DNA of 64,000 nt from Actinernus sp. WN-2022 (lineage: Eukaryota; Cnidaria; Anthozoa; Actiniaria; Actinernidae), in contig JAOWCC010001634.1 in the NCBI GenBank assembly GCA_030867875.1, forward strand, positions 101,845,321-101,909,320, given 5' to 3'. Position 1 is the stretch's first letter, and each line of letters starts with the position of its first letter. Below are positions 35,515 through 45,804 of this stretch, in pieces. A program made the translations under genes and the position numbers. The notes under the pieces are model-generated. The model was not told where the DNA came from, made no database searches, and saw nothing but the letters and a program-made list of their open reading frames with translations.

Positions 35515-38500
35515 CTACCGAAAGATAAATAAAACGTTCAATTAACAACAACAACAACAATAAGAACCACAATAATAAACAACAACAACAATAAGAAGAA
35601 CCACAATAATAATAAACAACAACAACAATAAGAAGAACCACAATAATAATAAACAACAACAACAATAAGAAGAACCACAATAATAATAAACAACAACAAC
35701 AATAAGAAGAACCACAATAATAATAAACAACAACAACAATAAGAAGAACCACAATAATAATAAACAACAACAATAAGAACCACAATAATAATAAACAACA
35801 ACAACAATAAGAACCACAATAATAATAAACAACAATAAGAACCACAATAATAATAAACAACAACAACAATAAGAAGAACCACAATAATAATAAACAACAA
35901 CAACAATAAGAACCACAATAATAATAATAGCAATAATAATAACTAGAAATAACTAGTAATACATGTACATTAAATGCAGAAGCCTCCTGACCATTTTCGC
36001 CACTAAGATATAATTATTTTTAATGACTGGCACTCTTAATTTTTGCTGTGTAAAATCTTAGCGATTTTGAAAGGTGTTCGCTGTTAATTGTACATACCTC
36101 CCAAAGTGTCTCTCTCTTTAGGAGGTACAGTGAACAGCGAACGCAAAACCTTCCAAAATCGGTAATATTTGCTGTTTTAAGCCACAAGGACGACAAATAT
36201 ACATGTACACATCAGTGAGGCAAATTTTCGTGTTGAAATACATGTCGGCATGTTCTTCATGATATTTTGCAACACTTCGATCCTTTGGATCTGTGTTTGT
36301 CTCCTGTATATTGTACACTAGATGTGCATGTCATTTATGGGCAATTTTCCTGTCAATAAAACTCATTTGAATTTCCTGCATATTGTCATCTTGTTACACA
36401 AGAAAATAACTATTGTTTCATGTTCCTATAATATTCATGGTCCATGGCAAAGTCGACAATGTTCTGTTATTTCTTTGCATGTTTTCCCAGTAATTGTAAT
36501 TTGCAAATGAGTGTACAGGTACAGTGTATATAATTATTGGAAAAACAAATCAGCTGTCATAATAGCTAACCTGGTGAGCCAGAATACAGGGTAAATGGAG
36601 GAACAACAGTTTCTGGTGGTAATACAGTGTTGTCGGCAATAGCACAGCAGTCCTTTAAAACACTTCGTCGTCCCTGAAATATGTTTATGAACAGTCAAGT
36701 ACATATAAATGTAGTTATCAAGACTTGAATGATTTCAAGTGGGAATGAGAAGGGGTTTTGAACCGATTTTACAGCTCAGACTCAAAATTCGTGAAAATCG
36801 AAGAAACGAAAAAAGGGTTAAGTACATGTAAGTTTAAGGTTAAAAAAAATTAAGTTTCGCAAAACACATGTAAAAGTACTGTTCCATTTGAAAACTTTGT
36901 GTGCACATCAGTGCATTTATAGCTCAGTAATACTGGTATCAGGGTTCATGCATACACTTTCATATCTTAAATAATATTTTGAAATTACAAAAAAAACGCA
37001 CAAAATTCATGATTAAAACTGCTTTCAATGACATGTTCAATCACTCTTTAATCATCAGGACTTCAGTTTTCCAGGAGTTAGTTTTATTCCAGTTCCAGGT
37101 CTTTCAAGGACTCTTCCGGAAGACAATATACATGTAATAGATCCTTTCAGCTTGCCTGTTTGTTGCCCCATTTCAGACCAGGTGATACTGTTCTCCAGAG
37201 GATTCAGTGCTTTGTTTTCCAATTATAGAAAATGGTACATTTCCTCTTGGGATACAGAAAAACAAAAATACATTCCTCAAGGGAAAAGTCACGTGGTCTG
37301 AAATGGGACAACAAACAGGCAAGCTGAATGGGTCTATTCAAGGGCTTTCTAGGATTTCCAGGAGTACAAACCCTGTAATGGTATACATTGTACACATATG
37401 ATGTAGATTTTGAACAGTGAATATATGTCAATTCAGCATAACAATAATAACAAACAATAATAACAATAATGACGATGATAACAATAATAATGATAATAAT
37501 GGTAACAATGATAACAATGATAACAATGATAACGATGATAACGATGATAACGATAATAACGATGATAACAATGATAACGATGATAACGATGATAACAATG
37601 ATAACGATGATAACAATGATAACGATGATAACAATGATAACGATGATAACAATGATAACGATGATAACAATGATAACGATGATGGTGATGATAACGATGA
37701 TAACGATGATGATAATGATGATAACGATGATAACAATGATAACGATGATAACGATGATAATGGTGATGAGAACAATAACAATAATAACAATAATAGCATT
37801 TATTTAAACACGGTATTGGATATACTGCAGCATTCAAAGCTGATGTGGCCGTGGTAATACAAAAGGAATGATAAAAAGATCTAGCTATAACCTTACTCAG
37901 ATTAACTAAATTACAAGATGTTGATGGAAAAAGATACTTTTTACAACAACCGCCAATTTTCCCGCAATCTGATGTGGGCTTTGTAGAGATTCGTGCAGGT
38001 TGTGCAAACGACTGCTCCAAAAATCAAGAAAATGAAGATTTTAAAAGCATTATTTTCATCACTGGGAAAAGTTAATTAGTGAGTCAAACTTCTTTGTGTG
38101 ATGCCATTTGTCAACATTTTAGCTATATCTAAAGTCGAACATATATATTTTCGCCGAATTTGTGATCGAGTTTGTGACAAGTTCGACCTATCTTTTAGAA
38201 CTAGAACTGAGAAATTGTCTTGAATTAAATACATAATCTTCTAGTTCGTGATTAAAACCTATATTTGCATAACGTTCTTCAGTAGAAACAAACAGTTTAG
38301 AGTACCTCACATGTAGGTACTTTTTTGTAGAGTTCGGGAAAGCAAATTGTTTTCGTTTTGGACTTTTTGCCGATTCGAAGGCAGTTTGTACACACTCGTT
38401 TGAAGGTAAGAGTTTTTTTTTTTGAAAAAACAAATTGAAGTTTAAGTTTCATATGTGTCTGTCCTAATATTGACAACGATTTTCATCATAACATGGTCAA

Positions 38501-41500
38501 AATAGCTGTGGATCCTCATGGAACAGCTATTTTGACCATGTTATGACGAAAATCGTTGTCAATATTAGGACAGACACATACATTGTATGAAACTAACCTC
38601 AATTTGTTAAATTGCATTATAAGAGGATAAACAAGACTTACAATAACACAGTTCTTTCCAATGTAAACATATGATCCGACTTGAGCTGCATTGACTACAC
38701 AATCCTCCTCTATCATAACATGGTCACCAATGTGTAGTGGAAAGAAGGCAACTCTGAAATAAATCAGTTTGATGTTTAGTTTGTACCATTCTATTTGCAA
38801 CTATGTGTACATTGTACGTGTAGGTTCAGTACATGTACAAGTAATTGTGCTAACTGTCATAAAAATATACATATTTATTATACGACTTGGCGTTTTCAAG
38901 TGCAAATACGGGCTAAAACAAGTGCAAATATGAGACCATATTACACGGGTTGCGAACAGGTTTGCACAGGTTTATTCAACACTTAAAAGGTTTTGAAAGA
39001 GCGTGAGCCAATCGAAATGGGGCTGTTTGAGTAACAGCCAATCAGCTTTTAGCACGCGGTAAAACTTTTTTCAGTGTGCGCCCGCCCCCGACATTGGACT
39101 TCAACTGAGAGGTTTCTTCTCTCGAGATTTTCTTAAAACAGAGCAGTAAGGTAAGCGGAAACAAACCTTTTTTGTTCCTGTTAGCCATCGTATAATAAAC
39201 AATTTATTACACAGAGTTGCGTAATACGGTAAGTTGGGAATTTTTACTCGTCAATTTTATTTGTTCTCGCCTTTCAGGCTCGAAAAAATAAAACCGACTC
39301 GTAAAAATACCCAACCATATTACACAACTTTCCGTGTAATAACATCTTTATATAACTTTAAAAAAAAAATTGAAAGCTAAAATCTAGACAGTGTAAAGCC
39401 TGGTTTTCACTATAATAATTTATTTAAAAAATTACATGGAGACATACATGTACATGTAAGCATAAGCACTGTAAGCAACATATGCAGACATGTTCTACTT
39501 AAACTAAAGTGTGAGATAAAGTGTTGAAAAGTAATTGCTTTAGAATTTGATTGATTAGTTTTCCATGATTGCATTTACTTTGCCTCGTGATTGGTTGAAG
39601 TGAAACCAATCGTGATTTGTGATTGGTCCATTAATATTTTTACTTGCTCCGTGATTGGCTCACTGGTTTTGGTTTTACGACACTCAATTGAACACCACTC
39701 AAAGAACAAAATAATATCAATGGTTTATTCAAAATAAGGGTTGCAGCAGAGGGAGTTCTAACTTAATACACATACCGTTATATATGCTGTCCTTTTTAAC
39801 AGAGACGCTTCAGAAACCTTATCTCCTGGCCGAACGAATCTGAACACCCCTAATCTCGGGCTTAGATTCTGTGCGGGCAGATCAAGGAACTCGGACTCAG
39901 ATCTCGCACGGTAACTACATGTAGTTAGAAAATAGCAAGGGAGGAAACTAAAGTCACATAATAATTTGAGTATGAAATAACCGGGTCCTGTTTCAAGCCG
40001 AATTCCAATTATTGCTACAGTACTATTGTTTATAGACTGATCATCTGTGCCTCTGCTAACTAGTGGAATCTCGAGGTGATTTGGGAAAGTTTAATGTCTT
40101 CAAGAGTCCAGTTGACTGGTGACGAGGAAATTTTGAATCAATGAATGAAAACCTGACGGAACCGAAAATTCACATTCTTCTCGCTCATACAGCTGATTAT
40201 ACAAGGACAAAAAACCTGCAAAGTTCTTTTAATTGTCTTGTTTACGATCTCTTGAAAAGAAATCCTTGCAAGCTTGGCAGTGTGGGCCATTGGGCCATTC
40301 CATTTAAAATCTGCTCCCCCCCTATTGAGGGGTTCACTTCTGGGCCCCCTGTGATAGATTGGTGGGAATACCCTCTTGGATACTGTCATATTTAGTCCCC
40401 CCTTGGAAAAGAGCATGGAAGGCCCTCCGGATATTGCTGAACCCCCTTGGATTTCGTGTTTTTTTTAACCGTTTGTCCCCCCTCCATAGGCAAGTGTGTT
40501 GCACACCCCCTTGGATTTATTGTGCTATTTGACTCCCCGTCCCCACTGGATATCCACACCCCTCAATAGGGGGGGGGGGGGGGGGGGGGAGCAGTTTTTA
40601 AATGGAATGGCCCATTGGGGTTTGAAATCGTGTTCAAAGTTGCCTGAAGAATTCTTGCTAATATACTACTAATTTGAATATAATGATTCTAGAACTGGAA
40701 TTTGATTTTCAACTTCGATAATTTCTTTCAGTTTTCTTTTTGGGGATTATAACTGCGCCGGTTGACATCCACTGTGGGCGATTCTTTGATGAGAGAACAA
40801 GAGAATAGTAGTATTTCTTTGAGCCGGGGTGCTCGGAGGGTATTTATCCGGCTTCTCTGGTTTTCATCCATCTACAAAAGCCAATTAACACGCAAAATTC
40901 CAATTCGATCTGTGGATTTATTAGCTGGGTCCTGACTTTGATCAGCCCAATGGTTGTTTCAGGTCCCATTAGAAATTGAAAGTTTTTTTTAGCAAACTTC
41001 ATTGTTGTCAGCTAGGAGTTATAAGTTTGTGTATTTGCGTACTTACCATGATTTTCTTCTCGTCAGTGTTTTATTCCATTTGGAAAGCTGAGTCTATCAA
41101 ACAAGTGAGGGATTACTTCAAGATCCTCTGCACTTGTTACTTTAAGATATTCTTTAGGTCTTTCGTATAAGTTTTCTTCTAGATACAATGTTAGAGGCAA
41201 TGTTCCTTTGCCTTATTTACTTTAGCTCAGTTACTCTGTAAAAGTCGGTTCAGTTGACACAGTTTGTTTCGAAGTACGATTGGAGCCGTAAAGTACTGAT
41301 CATCTATAAACACTATATCTTTCTGGAATTAGCTTTCTTACTTCACCTGAGTTGCTGCAGTTTTCATAAAAGAATGCAGTCAACACAAACTTCGTCTGTA
41401 TAATAGAGTTCGCCCGTGTTGTTGTCCATGTTAAATTTTATTTCCAAGTCCGATTTTGTTATTAGTACGCATGCGCGCATGAGAGCGACCGGGTTTGACG

Positions 41501-43552
41501 ATTAGTCACTTATAGAACAAGAGCCCATCTGGGCTTTCACTCGGGCCACACGAGATTAAAGATGAAATACACTTTCATTTGAAATCCTCTTAGTAATAAC
41601 CGAAGGGAAGAATTATTAGCTGAATTTAACAGTCTTTAGGAGTGGCCGGTAGCGTGGTGACTTTCATTCTCTGCTCCCCTAGTATATATATGTAATTTAA
41701 TATTTTTGTTTTTCTCGTGTATGTAAATTAAAGAAGTTGACCTCTATTTATACATGTAACGCATGCTTACAATTTAGTCTGCTGTTCTGCAGGTTCAGAG
41801 TACTAATAGTGTGTCTCAAATATATGTTTATATTTGTCCCATATTATAAGTTGTATCCTGTCCACCTACATGTATGATGGAGCTACATTGTATCACTATA
41901 TTTCTCTACTGTTCTTTCTACCCTGCGGCTCTTAATTTATCGCAGCTCGCTGATCGCGTCCATATTGGTATTGTTGGATTAAAGATTATTAACTGAAATG
42001 CCTGTTGGTTATCTCTATTTATAATATAGATACGATAGTACGCGCGCTCTGATTGGCTAAGAAGCCATGTTTTATCAGAGTATATAACATGGTTAGCTGT
42101 GTTATATAGTTTTCAACTGGCGGTTTCCTTTCATCGCGCGCGTAAATCTATATTATAAAACAGATAAAGAAGCCTTAAATCCATGTTTTATACTATCATA
42201 AAACACTCTGGTCATTTGAGAACACTCGAGAAATGTTGAAAGCACGCGCCTTCGGCTTGTGCTTTAACATTTCTCTCATGTTCTCATATGCCCATCGTGT
42301 TTTATGATAGTATAAAACATGGCTAAGGCTTCTTTATTTGTTAAGTAAAAGCTTTTACCCTCCTTCCTAAAACTGCAGTCTACTCATTATATTACAGAAC
42401 TATAAAGGGAACTGTTGGAAGCCTTTCTCGAATTTCTCAAACCAAAACCTCAGCCGTGAGAGGATTCTTGTTTACCTTGAGAGTTGAATACTGCTTTGTA
42501 AATAGACTCGTATATAAATTTACTGGCCATCTGGGTAAAAAACGCGATCCTTCGGCTCCGACAAGAGCGCCAGTTGAAATATCCTGAGCCTGTTGGAAGG
42601 CTTTCGCACGAGTGAAGCTAAATAAAACATTAAACTGCTTACATTTGAGAGATGGGACTCCAAATTAGAGAGAAATTTCCTCGCGGGTCCACCATCTTGA
42701 TTTACTGTATTAAATTATGTAAATAAATTAACCTGGAGAGTGTTACGTGACCAGCACAGTGCAATCTGATTGGTGGTGAACTTGAAATTTAATACATGGG
42801 CAAAAATTTTGCTGCACAGAACAACGGCCTGCAGATTTAGACTTGGTGCTGCCACAGGCAGCCCCAGTAATAAACGGTGGTGGCGCTTCTGTGGCGCAGT
42901 GCGATAATGCACTGGTTTAATATCTACCAGGCGTTCCTCGTGAATCTTAAGGGGGGCGAGGTTAGTAAGTGGATGGGTGACCGTAAGTGGTACAGTGCGT
43001 CAGGGGGGAGAAGGGAAAAATGGAGATGGGAATGGGAGGGAAGGGAGAGGAAGTAGAGGGGAGGGGTGGGTTGTCAAAACTTATTTTGTAGGGGAGGGGT
43101 GGGTGATTTTTATTTTATTTTTAAAATCCCCCCAAAAATACTAAAATCCCTTTTTAGAATCTTTGATAGAAATAAATCCTAGGTAGAAAAAAATTACCTA
43201 GTTGAAATTTTTTTACCTAGTTAGAATTTTTTTTTACCTGAAAAAAATAAATTTCCTGCAACATATACAAAACATAGAACAAGTTCAAAAGATGTTTGTC
43301 ATCCGGGCCTTTTTTGCATGATGCACCCCATATAGGAATGCTGAAGTTACTGTACATGCTATTAGCTTATCACATATGTTTGTGATCATAAACATATACA
43401 TGTATGATGTGGAAGGTTACAAATGTACCTTACCCTTTGCTGAATTTCTTGAAGGGTGGCCTAATGACACTTCTCTTGCTGATAACACACTGTCGACCAA
43501 TCCTGACATTAGCCAGGTCACCTCGGATGATGCAATCAGACTGGATAATGGT
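35408..43552 (-). CDS. Dynactin subunit 5 (p25), four visible exons
   Basis: DCTN5 is a left-handed beta-helix subunit of the dynactin pointed-end complex, which links dynein to membrane cargo. Four minus-strand exons (43434-43552, 38642-38753, 36571-36673, 35408-35514) join with matching splice phases and GT-AG borders. They encode the family's characteristic segments: [79 protein letters not shown] and [18 protein letters not shown]. The 441 nt give 146 residues plus stop, against about 182 in vertebrates. The missing ~35 N-terminal residues (exon 1) are not between 43553 and 44052 and I did not find them in 59856-64000; they probably lie past the window end. Introns are rich in satellites and MITEs. 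A conserved single-copy host gene that looks functional. Confidence 0.93.
35530..35940. repeat. Minisatellite, ~37-bp unit, in last DCTN5 intron
   Basis: About eleven copies built from AACAACAACAACAATAAGAAGAACCACAATAATAAT-like units (repeat description only), lying just upstream of the last exon's acceptor. The minus-strand open frames (Leu/Val/Tyr-rich) are artefacts. It places a T/G-rich tract on the transcribed strand next to the acceptor. Confidence 0.9.
36040..36172. repeat. Imperfect hairpin element
   Basis: GATTTTGAAAGGTGTTCGCTG...ACATACCTCC pairs with GGAGGTACAGTGAACAGCGAAC...CCTTCCAAAATC. MITE-like, within a DCTN5 intron. Confidence 0.6.
36571..36673 (-). CDS. DCTN5 third visible exon
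   Basis: Starts in phase 0 with [15 protein letters not shown], continues [18 protein letters not shown], and ends in phase 1 before GTTAGC. The acceptor is ATTTCAG. Confidence 0.93.
37146..37328. mobile_element. MITE-like element in DCTN5 intron
   Basis: TTCAGCTTGCCTGTTTGTTG...CCATTTCAGACCA at the left end is inverted at the right end (GGTCTGAAATGGG...CAAACAGGCAAGCTGAA). Confidence 0.85.
37432..37800. repeat. (GATAAC/AATAAC)n satellite in DCTN5 intron
   Basis: Long array of 6-bp units (GATAAC, AATAAC, GATGAT variants) in an 18-bp higher-order pattern. It yields poly-Asp/Asn, poly-Ile-Thr-Met and other open frames on both strands, all artefacts. Confidence 0.95.
38429..38612. mobile_element. 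Hairpin element with almost perfect arms
   Basis: The core 38452-38580 is a nearly perfect inverted repeat (TATGTGTCTGTCCTAATATT ... complement) around a ~12-bp loop GGATCCTCATGG. Looser pairing of flanking CAAATTGAAG/CTCAATTTG extends it. It ends only ~30 bp from a DCTN5 exon donor. Confidence 0.85.
38642..38753 (-). CDS. DCTN5 second visible exon
   Basis: Acceptor ATTTCAG; phase-2 entry completes the Gly codon from the previous exon, then [17 protein letters not shown] and [16 protein letters not shown]. It ends at a consensus donor GTAAGT. Confidence 0.95.
38760..40290. other. Intron sequence without recognised features
   Basis: No exon of DCTN5 or other gene seen. Short inverted duplications around 39210-39350 (AATTTTTACTCGTCAATTTTAT) suggest MITE fragments. 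Confidence 0.4.
40292..40613. mobile_element. MITE with GGGCCATTCCATTTAAAA ends
   Basis: Terminal inverted repeats continue through CTGCTCCCCCCCTATTGAGGGGT on the left and its G-rich complement on the right, including a G-tract at 40568-40589. ATT lies on both borders. The centre is rich in CCCCCTTGGAT repeats. Confidence 0.85.
42164..42337. repeat. Hairpin element
   Basis: ATAAAGAAGCCTTAAATCCATG...TACTATCATAAAACAC at the left is inverted at the right (GTGTTTTATGATAGTATAAA...GGCTTCTTTAT). Related to the GATAAAACAC hairpins at 11.0 and 12.9 kb. Confidence 0.75.
42886..43010 (+). mobile_element. SINE-like sequence with 5S rRNA-like box, copy A
   Basis: GGCGCTTCTGTGGCGCAGTG begins it; GCGAGGTTAGTAAGTGGATGGGTGACCG resembles the conserved 3' internal-promoter/3' half of 5S rRNA (GGTTAGTACTTGGATGGGAGACCG). 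Fits a tRNA/5S-derived SINE, degenerate here. Confidence 0.55.
43434..43552 (-). CDS. DCTN5 first visible exon
   Basis: Acceptor TTTATCAG, then [38 protein letters not shown], and a phase-2 donor GTAAGG. The reading begins at codon phase 0, so the missing upstream exon must end on a complete codon. Confidence 0.93.
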
Positions 43553-43559
43553 CTGATAA

Positions 43560-44052
43560 AATGATGAAATTATTACATTACAAATTGTCTCATCTACATA
43601 CATGTACAGTGTAGGTACTTGTCATGTGTGAGTTTTTATATTAATTATGGGCATGACCATAATATTTATTCCAGAATAAAAACTGTACTGTATATTGTAG
43701 CCTCTGTACATAACTGGTTCAAACACAATTTGCACTGTAAGCTACAAATGATTGCTGACATGATATTCACAGATGTCACACTTAAGCAAAAAACTTGACA
43801 TGTAAGAGTACAAAATACATTTTTAATATGCAGTTGAGTGGAATAAATTGCATATCAACATTATAGCTCCAATCATCACAGAAAATAACAAAACAGTTAC
43901 TGCATAGAAATTAAGAGACCACATACATGTACAAGCTAGGATGCAGCATGGCTTTGAAGCTCACACAGTCAATTCTCATAAAAAAAGATTGTTATAACGT
44001 GACAGCAAAATAATCAATTACATACTGTACGTACATGTATGTTGTTATGTTA
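43560..44052. other. DCTN5 upstream intron, no exon seen
   Basis: AT-rich sequence with ACATGTAC-type simple motifs. It ends with TGTTA immediately before the virus-like element. Confidence 0.6.
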
Positions 44053-44381
44053 AGTAGTATAGTCGGCGTCAGATAAATACCACTTTTTCTTGCACAACAA
44101 AACTCAAACTAGTGACCACTAAAATCGAAAATATTCTTGCACAAGGGGCGTCATAAAGCGAATTCAGAAATCCACTTCATGACGCCCCTTGTGCAAGAAT
44201 ATTTTCGATTTTAGTGGTCACTAGTTTGAGTTTCGTTGCACAAGAAAAAGTTGTATTTATCTGACGCCGACTATACTACTAGGGGTAACTAAGGGTCATT
44301 CAAAGTGTCACTAGACATTCTTGTACATAAAATCCAACTTGATAATCCTATTAGAGATATAATTACATATAGTTATATCGA
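44053..44381 (+). repeat. Left terminal inverted repeat with 228-bp terminal palindrome
   Basis: Matches 59527-59855 in inverted orientation at equal length, with few substitutions. The outer 228 bp (44053-44280) are themselves an inverted repeat: arms of about 108 nt beginning AGTAGTATAGTC and ending GACTATACTACT, with loop AATTCAGAAATCCAC. The inner part carries a promoter module (GTCACTAGACATTCTTGTAC, then ATATAGTTATATCGA). Confidence 0.95.
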
Positions 44382-44392
44382 TCTCTTTCACT

Positions 44393-45070
44393 ATGGATTA
44401 TATATCGTGCCTCCCTCTAGAAATTCTGACTAAGATCGTAGAGCATGCAGATCCTTGGTCATTCGCAAGCATCTCAAGGACATCGAAACGCCTAAACAGT
44501 GCCGCATCTCTCGCGCGCTACAAAAACGTAGACCAAGTGTTCCGTAAACTAGCACTATGCTTTGGTTTGAGGTCTACTCATAGTGACGACGATCGAGACG
44601 AATTGGCTCGAACTTTCGGTATTTCCGCAAGCTCCATCGATGATAGCTTTTCTCTTCTCTACGCCAGCGAATATGGTGATCTTAATGCTGTTAAGTGGCT
44701 CATCAAGCACTTACGTTTCGATATGATGGACAGACACACCAATCACGTTCTACGAGCTGCCCTTGAGTATGGTCATCTTGGTATCGCTAAGTGGCTCATT
44801 AAGCACTTCCAGTTCACCAAAGAGGATAAGGCCGTCAGTTTTGCTATATTAGGTGCCAGTAGGAATGGTCATCTTAATAACGTTAAGTGGCTCATGCGAC
44901 GTTTTCAGATAACCCTAGAGTATGAATGCATTGATCTTGCTATAGAATACGCCTGTAACAATGGTCATCTTGATACCGCTAAATGGTTCGTTAAGTGGCA
45001 ATACTCCCAGCTCACAGAGGACGAAAGGGTTGTACTACGCAACTACATGGATGCTCATTCTGCCACGTAG
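44393..45070 (+). CDS. F-box-like plus ankyrin-repeat protein
   Basis: 225 residues. Residues 4-36 (CLPLEILTKIVEHADPWSFA, then ISRTSKRLNS) match an F-box, which recruits targets to SCF ubiquitin ligases through Skp1. From about residue 88 come four ankyrin-type repeats with recurring YGDLNAVKWLI, YGHLGIAKWLI, NGHLNNVKWLM and NGHLDTAKWFV cores. F-box first and ankyrins after is the order common in giant viruses; poxviruses have the opposite order. The start is fixed by the promoter ATATAGTTATATCGA ending 12 nt upstream. First gene of the left end, likely early and host-directed (protein turnover). Role is inference; the domains are seen. Confidence 0.8.
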   Translation: MDYISCLPLEILTKIVEHADPWSFASISRTSKRLNSAASLARYKNVDQVFRKLALCFGLRSTHSDDDRDELARTFGISASSIDDSFSLLYASEYGDLNAVKWLIKHLRFDMMDRHTNHVLRAALEYGHLGIAKWLIKHFQFTKEDKAVSFAILGASRNGHLNNVKWLMRRFQITLEYECIDLAIEYACNNGHLDTAKWFVKWQYSQLTEDERVVLRNYMDAHSAT

Positions 45071-45075
45071 GAAGC

Positions 45076-45117
45076 CAAAGTGTCACTAGACATTCTTGTA
45101 CATAAAATCCAAACTTG
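45076..45117 (+). promoter_or_regulatory. Third copy of TIR promoter module upstream of the Cys-rich gene
   Basis: CAAAGTGTCACTAGACATTC followed by TTGTACATAAAATCCAA repeats the TIR inner segment almost exactly. It lies just after the F-box gene stop, 130 bp before the next start, so it probably served as an upstream element for it, or marks duplication of the end region. Confidence 0.65.
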
Positions 45118-45245
45118 AAGTATATGTTAAAGGAATGATTATTATACTGTATATTGGCACCGAATGGTATTAGTATATATTCTTTATTCCACGACATTAG
45201 CATTCGTTGTCATCTTAGTACGCATTAATACCATACAGATCGAAC

Positions 45246-45692
45246 ATGTCGAAGAAGAACTCAAATGTAGACGCCGCAATGCCTGAGACGACTTGTGATT
45301 GGTTGATGAGAGGGAAGGACTCAAAATGTCCAAAGAAGATTTCGAAGACAACGAAGTTCTGTTCCCAGCACAACTACCAAATCTCAAAAGGCTGTGCCCC
45401 ATATGTACCATGCTCGAAGTGCGGTAAAGGATGTCGTACTGATTACGAGCTTTGCTCAGGATGCGACCGTCTCACCATCAAGGTGAAGTCTTCCGGTGTC
45501 TATATAAGACGCGCTAAGAAGTCCAGCAAGAAGCTAGAGGATCCAAGAAAGGAGGAGCCAAACATGGTGGAACTGGAGGTAGCATTGCCCGCAGAACCAA
45601 GAGTGCTGGAACCAGTGGAAGGTCTTGGAGAGTCTCTCAACCATGCGCTCAACGAGGTGTTGGCTGCCTTGAGGAACGAGAAGGATGCTTAG
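45246..45692 (+). CDS. Cysteine-rich putative zinc-binding protein
   Basis: 148 residues. Cys17, Cys28, Cys39 and His42 form a C-x10-C-x10-C-x2-H cluster (KFCSQH), followed by C50, C56, C59, C63, C70 and C73, probably a second zinc site. The C-terminal half is Lys/Glu-rich and ends in a predicted helix (LNHALNEVLAALRNEK). The first cluster resembles short zinc modules met in large DNA viruses. No enzymatic motif. Next to the TFIIB-like gene, so a nucleic-acid or transcription role is possible but unproven. A hairpin terminator follows its stop by 12 bp. Confidence 0.65.
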   Translation: MSKKNSNVDAAMPETTCDWLMRGKDSKCPKKISKTTKFCSQHNYQISKGCAPYVPCSKCGKGCRTDYELCSGCDRLTIKVKSSGVYIRRAKKSSKKLEDPRKEEPNMVELEVALPAEPRVLEPVEGLGESLNHALNEVLAALRNEKDA

Positions 45693-45703
45693 GAATAGCC
45701 ACG

Positions 45704-45773
45704 AAAAAAGAAAAAAGGAAGAATGAAGAAGGTCGTTGTGTGGCCCTCTTCATTCTTCCTTTTTTTTTTTTTT
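45704..45773. terminator. Bidirectional hairpin terminator/3'-end signal, copy 1
   Basis: AAAAAAGGAAGAATGAAGA and TCTTCATTCTTCCTTTTTT form a long stem around a loop containing GTCGTTGTGTGGCC. The left side is an A-tract and the right side a T-tract, so both strands end in U after a hairpin. The only other copy (54567-54638) carries the loop in reverse complement. Hairpin 3'-end signals are known in mimiviruses and their virophages; the analogy is mine. Confidence 0.8.
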
Positions 45774-45804
45774 CTATTGAACGTACGACATCTATAGTTG
45801 TATC

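Larger units (their letters stand above)
40770..43150 (+). repeat. Dispersed repeat family copy A, with internal insertion
   Basis: 40770-41521 and 42868-43150 together match 61924-63060 in the same orientation (TTCTTTGATGAGAGAACAAG, TTGACACAGTTTGTTTCGAAGTACGA, TTTGACGATTAGTCACTTATAGAA). About 1.35 kb (41522-42867) is extra here, so it is an insertion into this copy or a loss from the other. The class of the repeat is not known to me. Confidence 0.75.

Noticed and set aside
35408..35933. Leu/Val/Tyr-rich minus-strand frames of 124-158 codons
   Set aside because: Translation of the AACAAC minisatellite; only the last ~35 codons of one frame are real (DCTN5 last exon).
37417..38020. Poly-Asp/Asn, poly-Ser/Leu and Tyr/His-repeat frames
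   Set aside because: Translations of the GATAAC satellite on both strands.
44043..44050. 8-bp target duplication TGTTATGT
   Set aside because: It would make the two ends of the element unequal; TGTTA adjoining symmetric AGTAGT ends is cleaner, though the overlap of repeats leaves some doubt.
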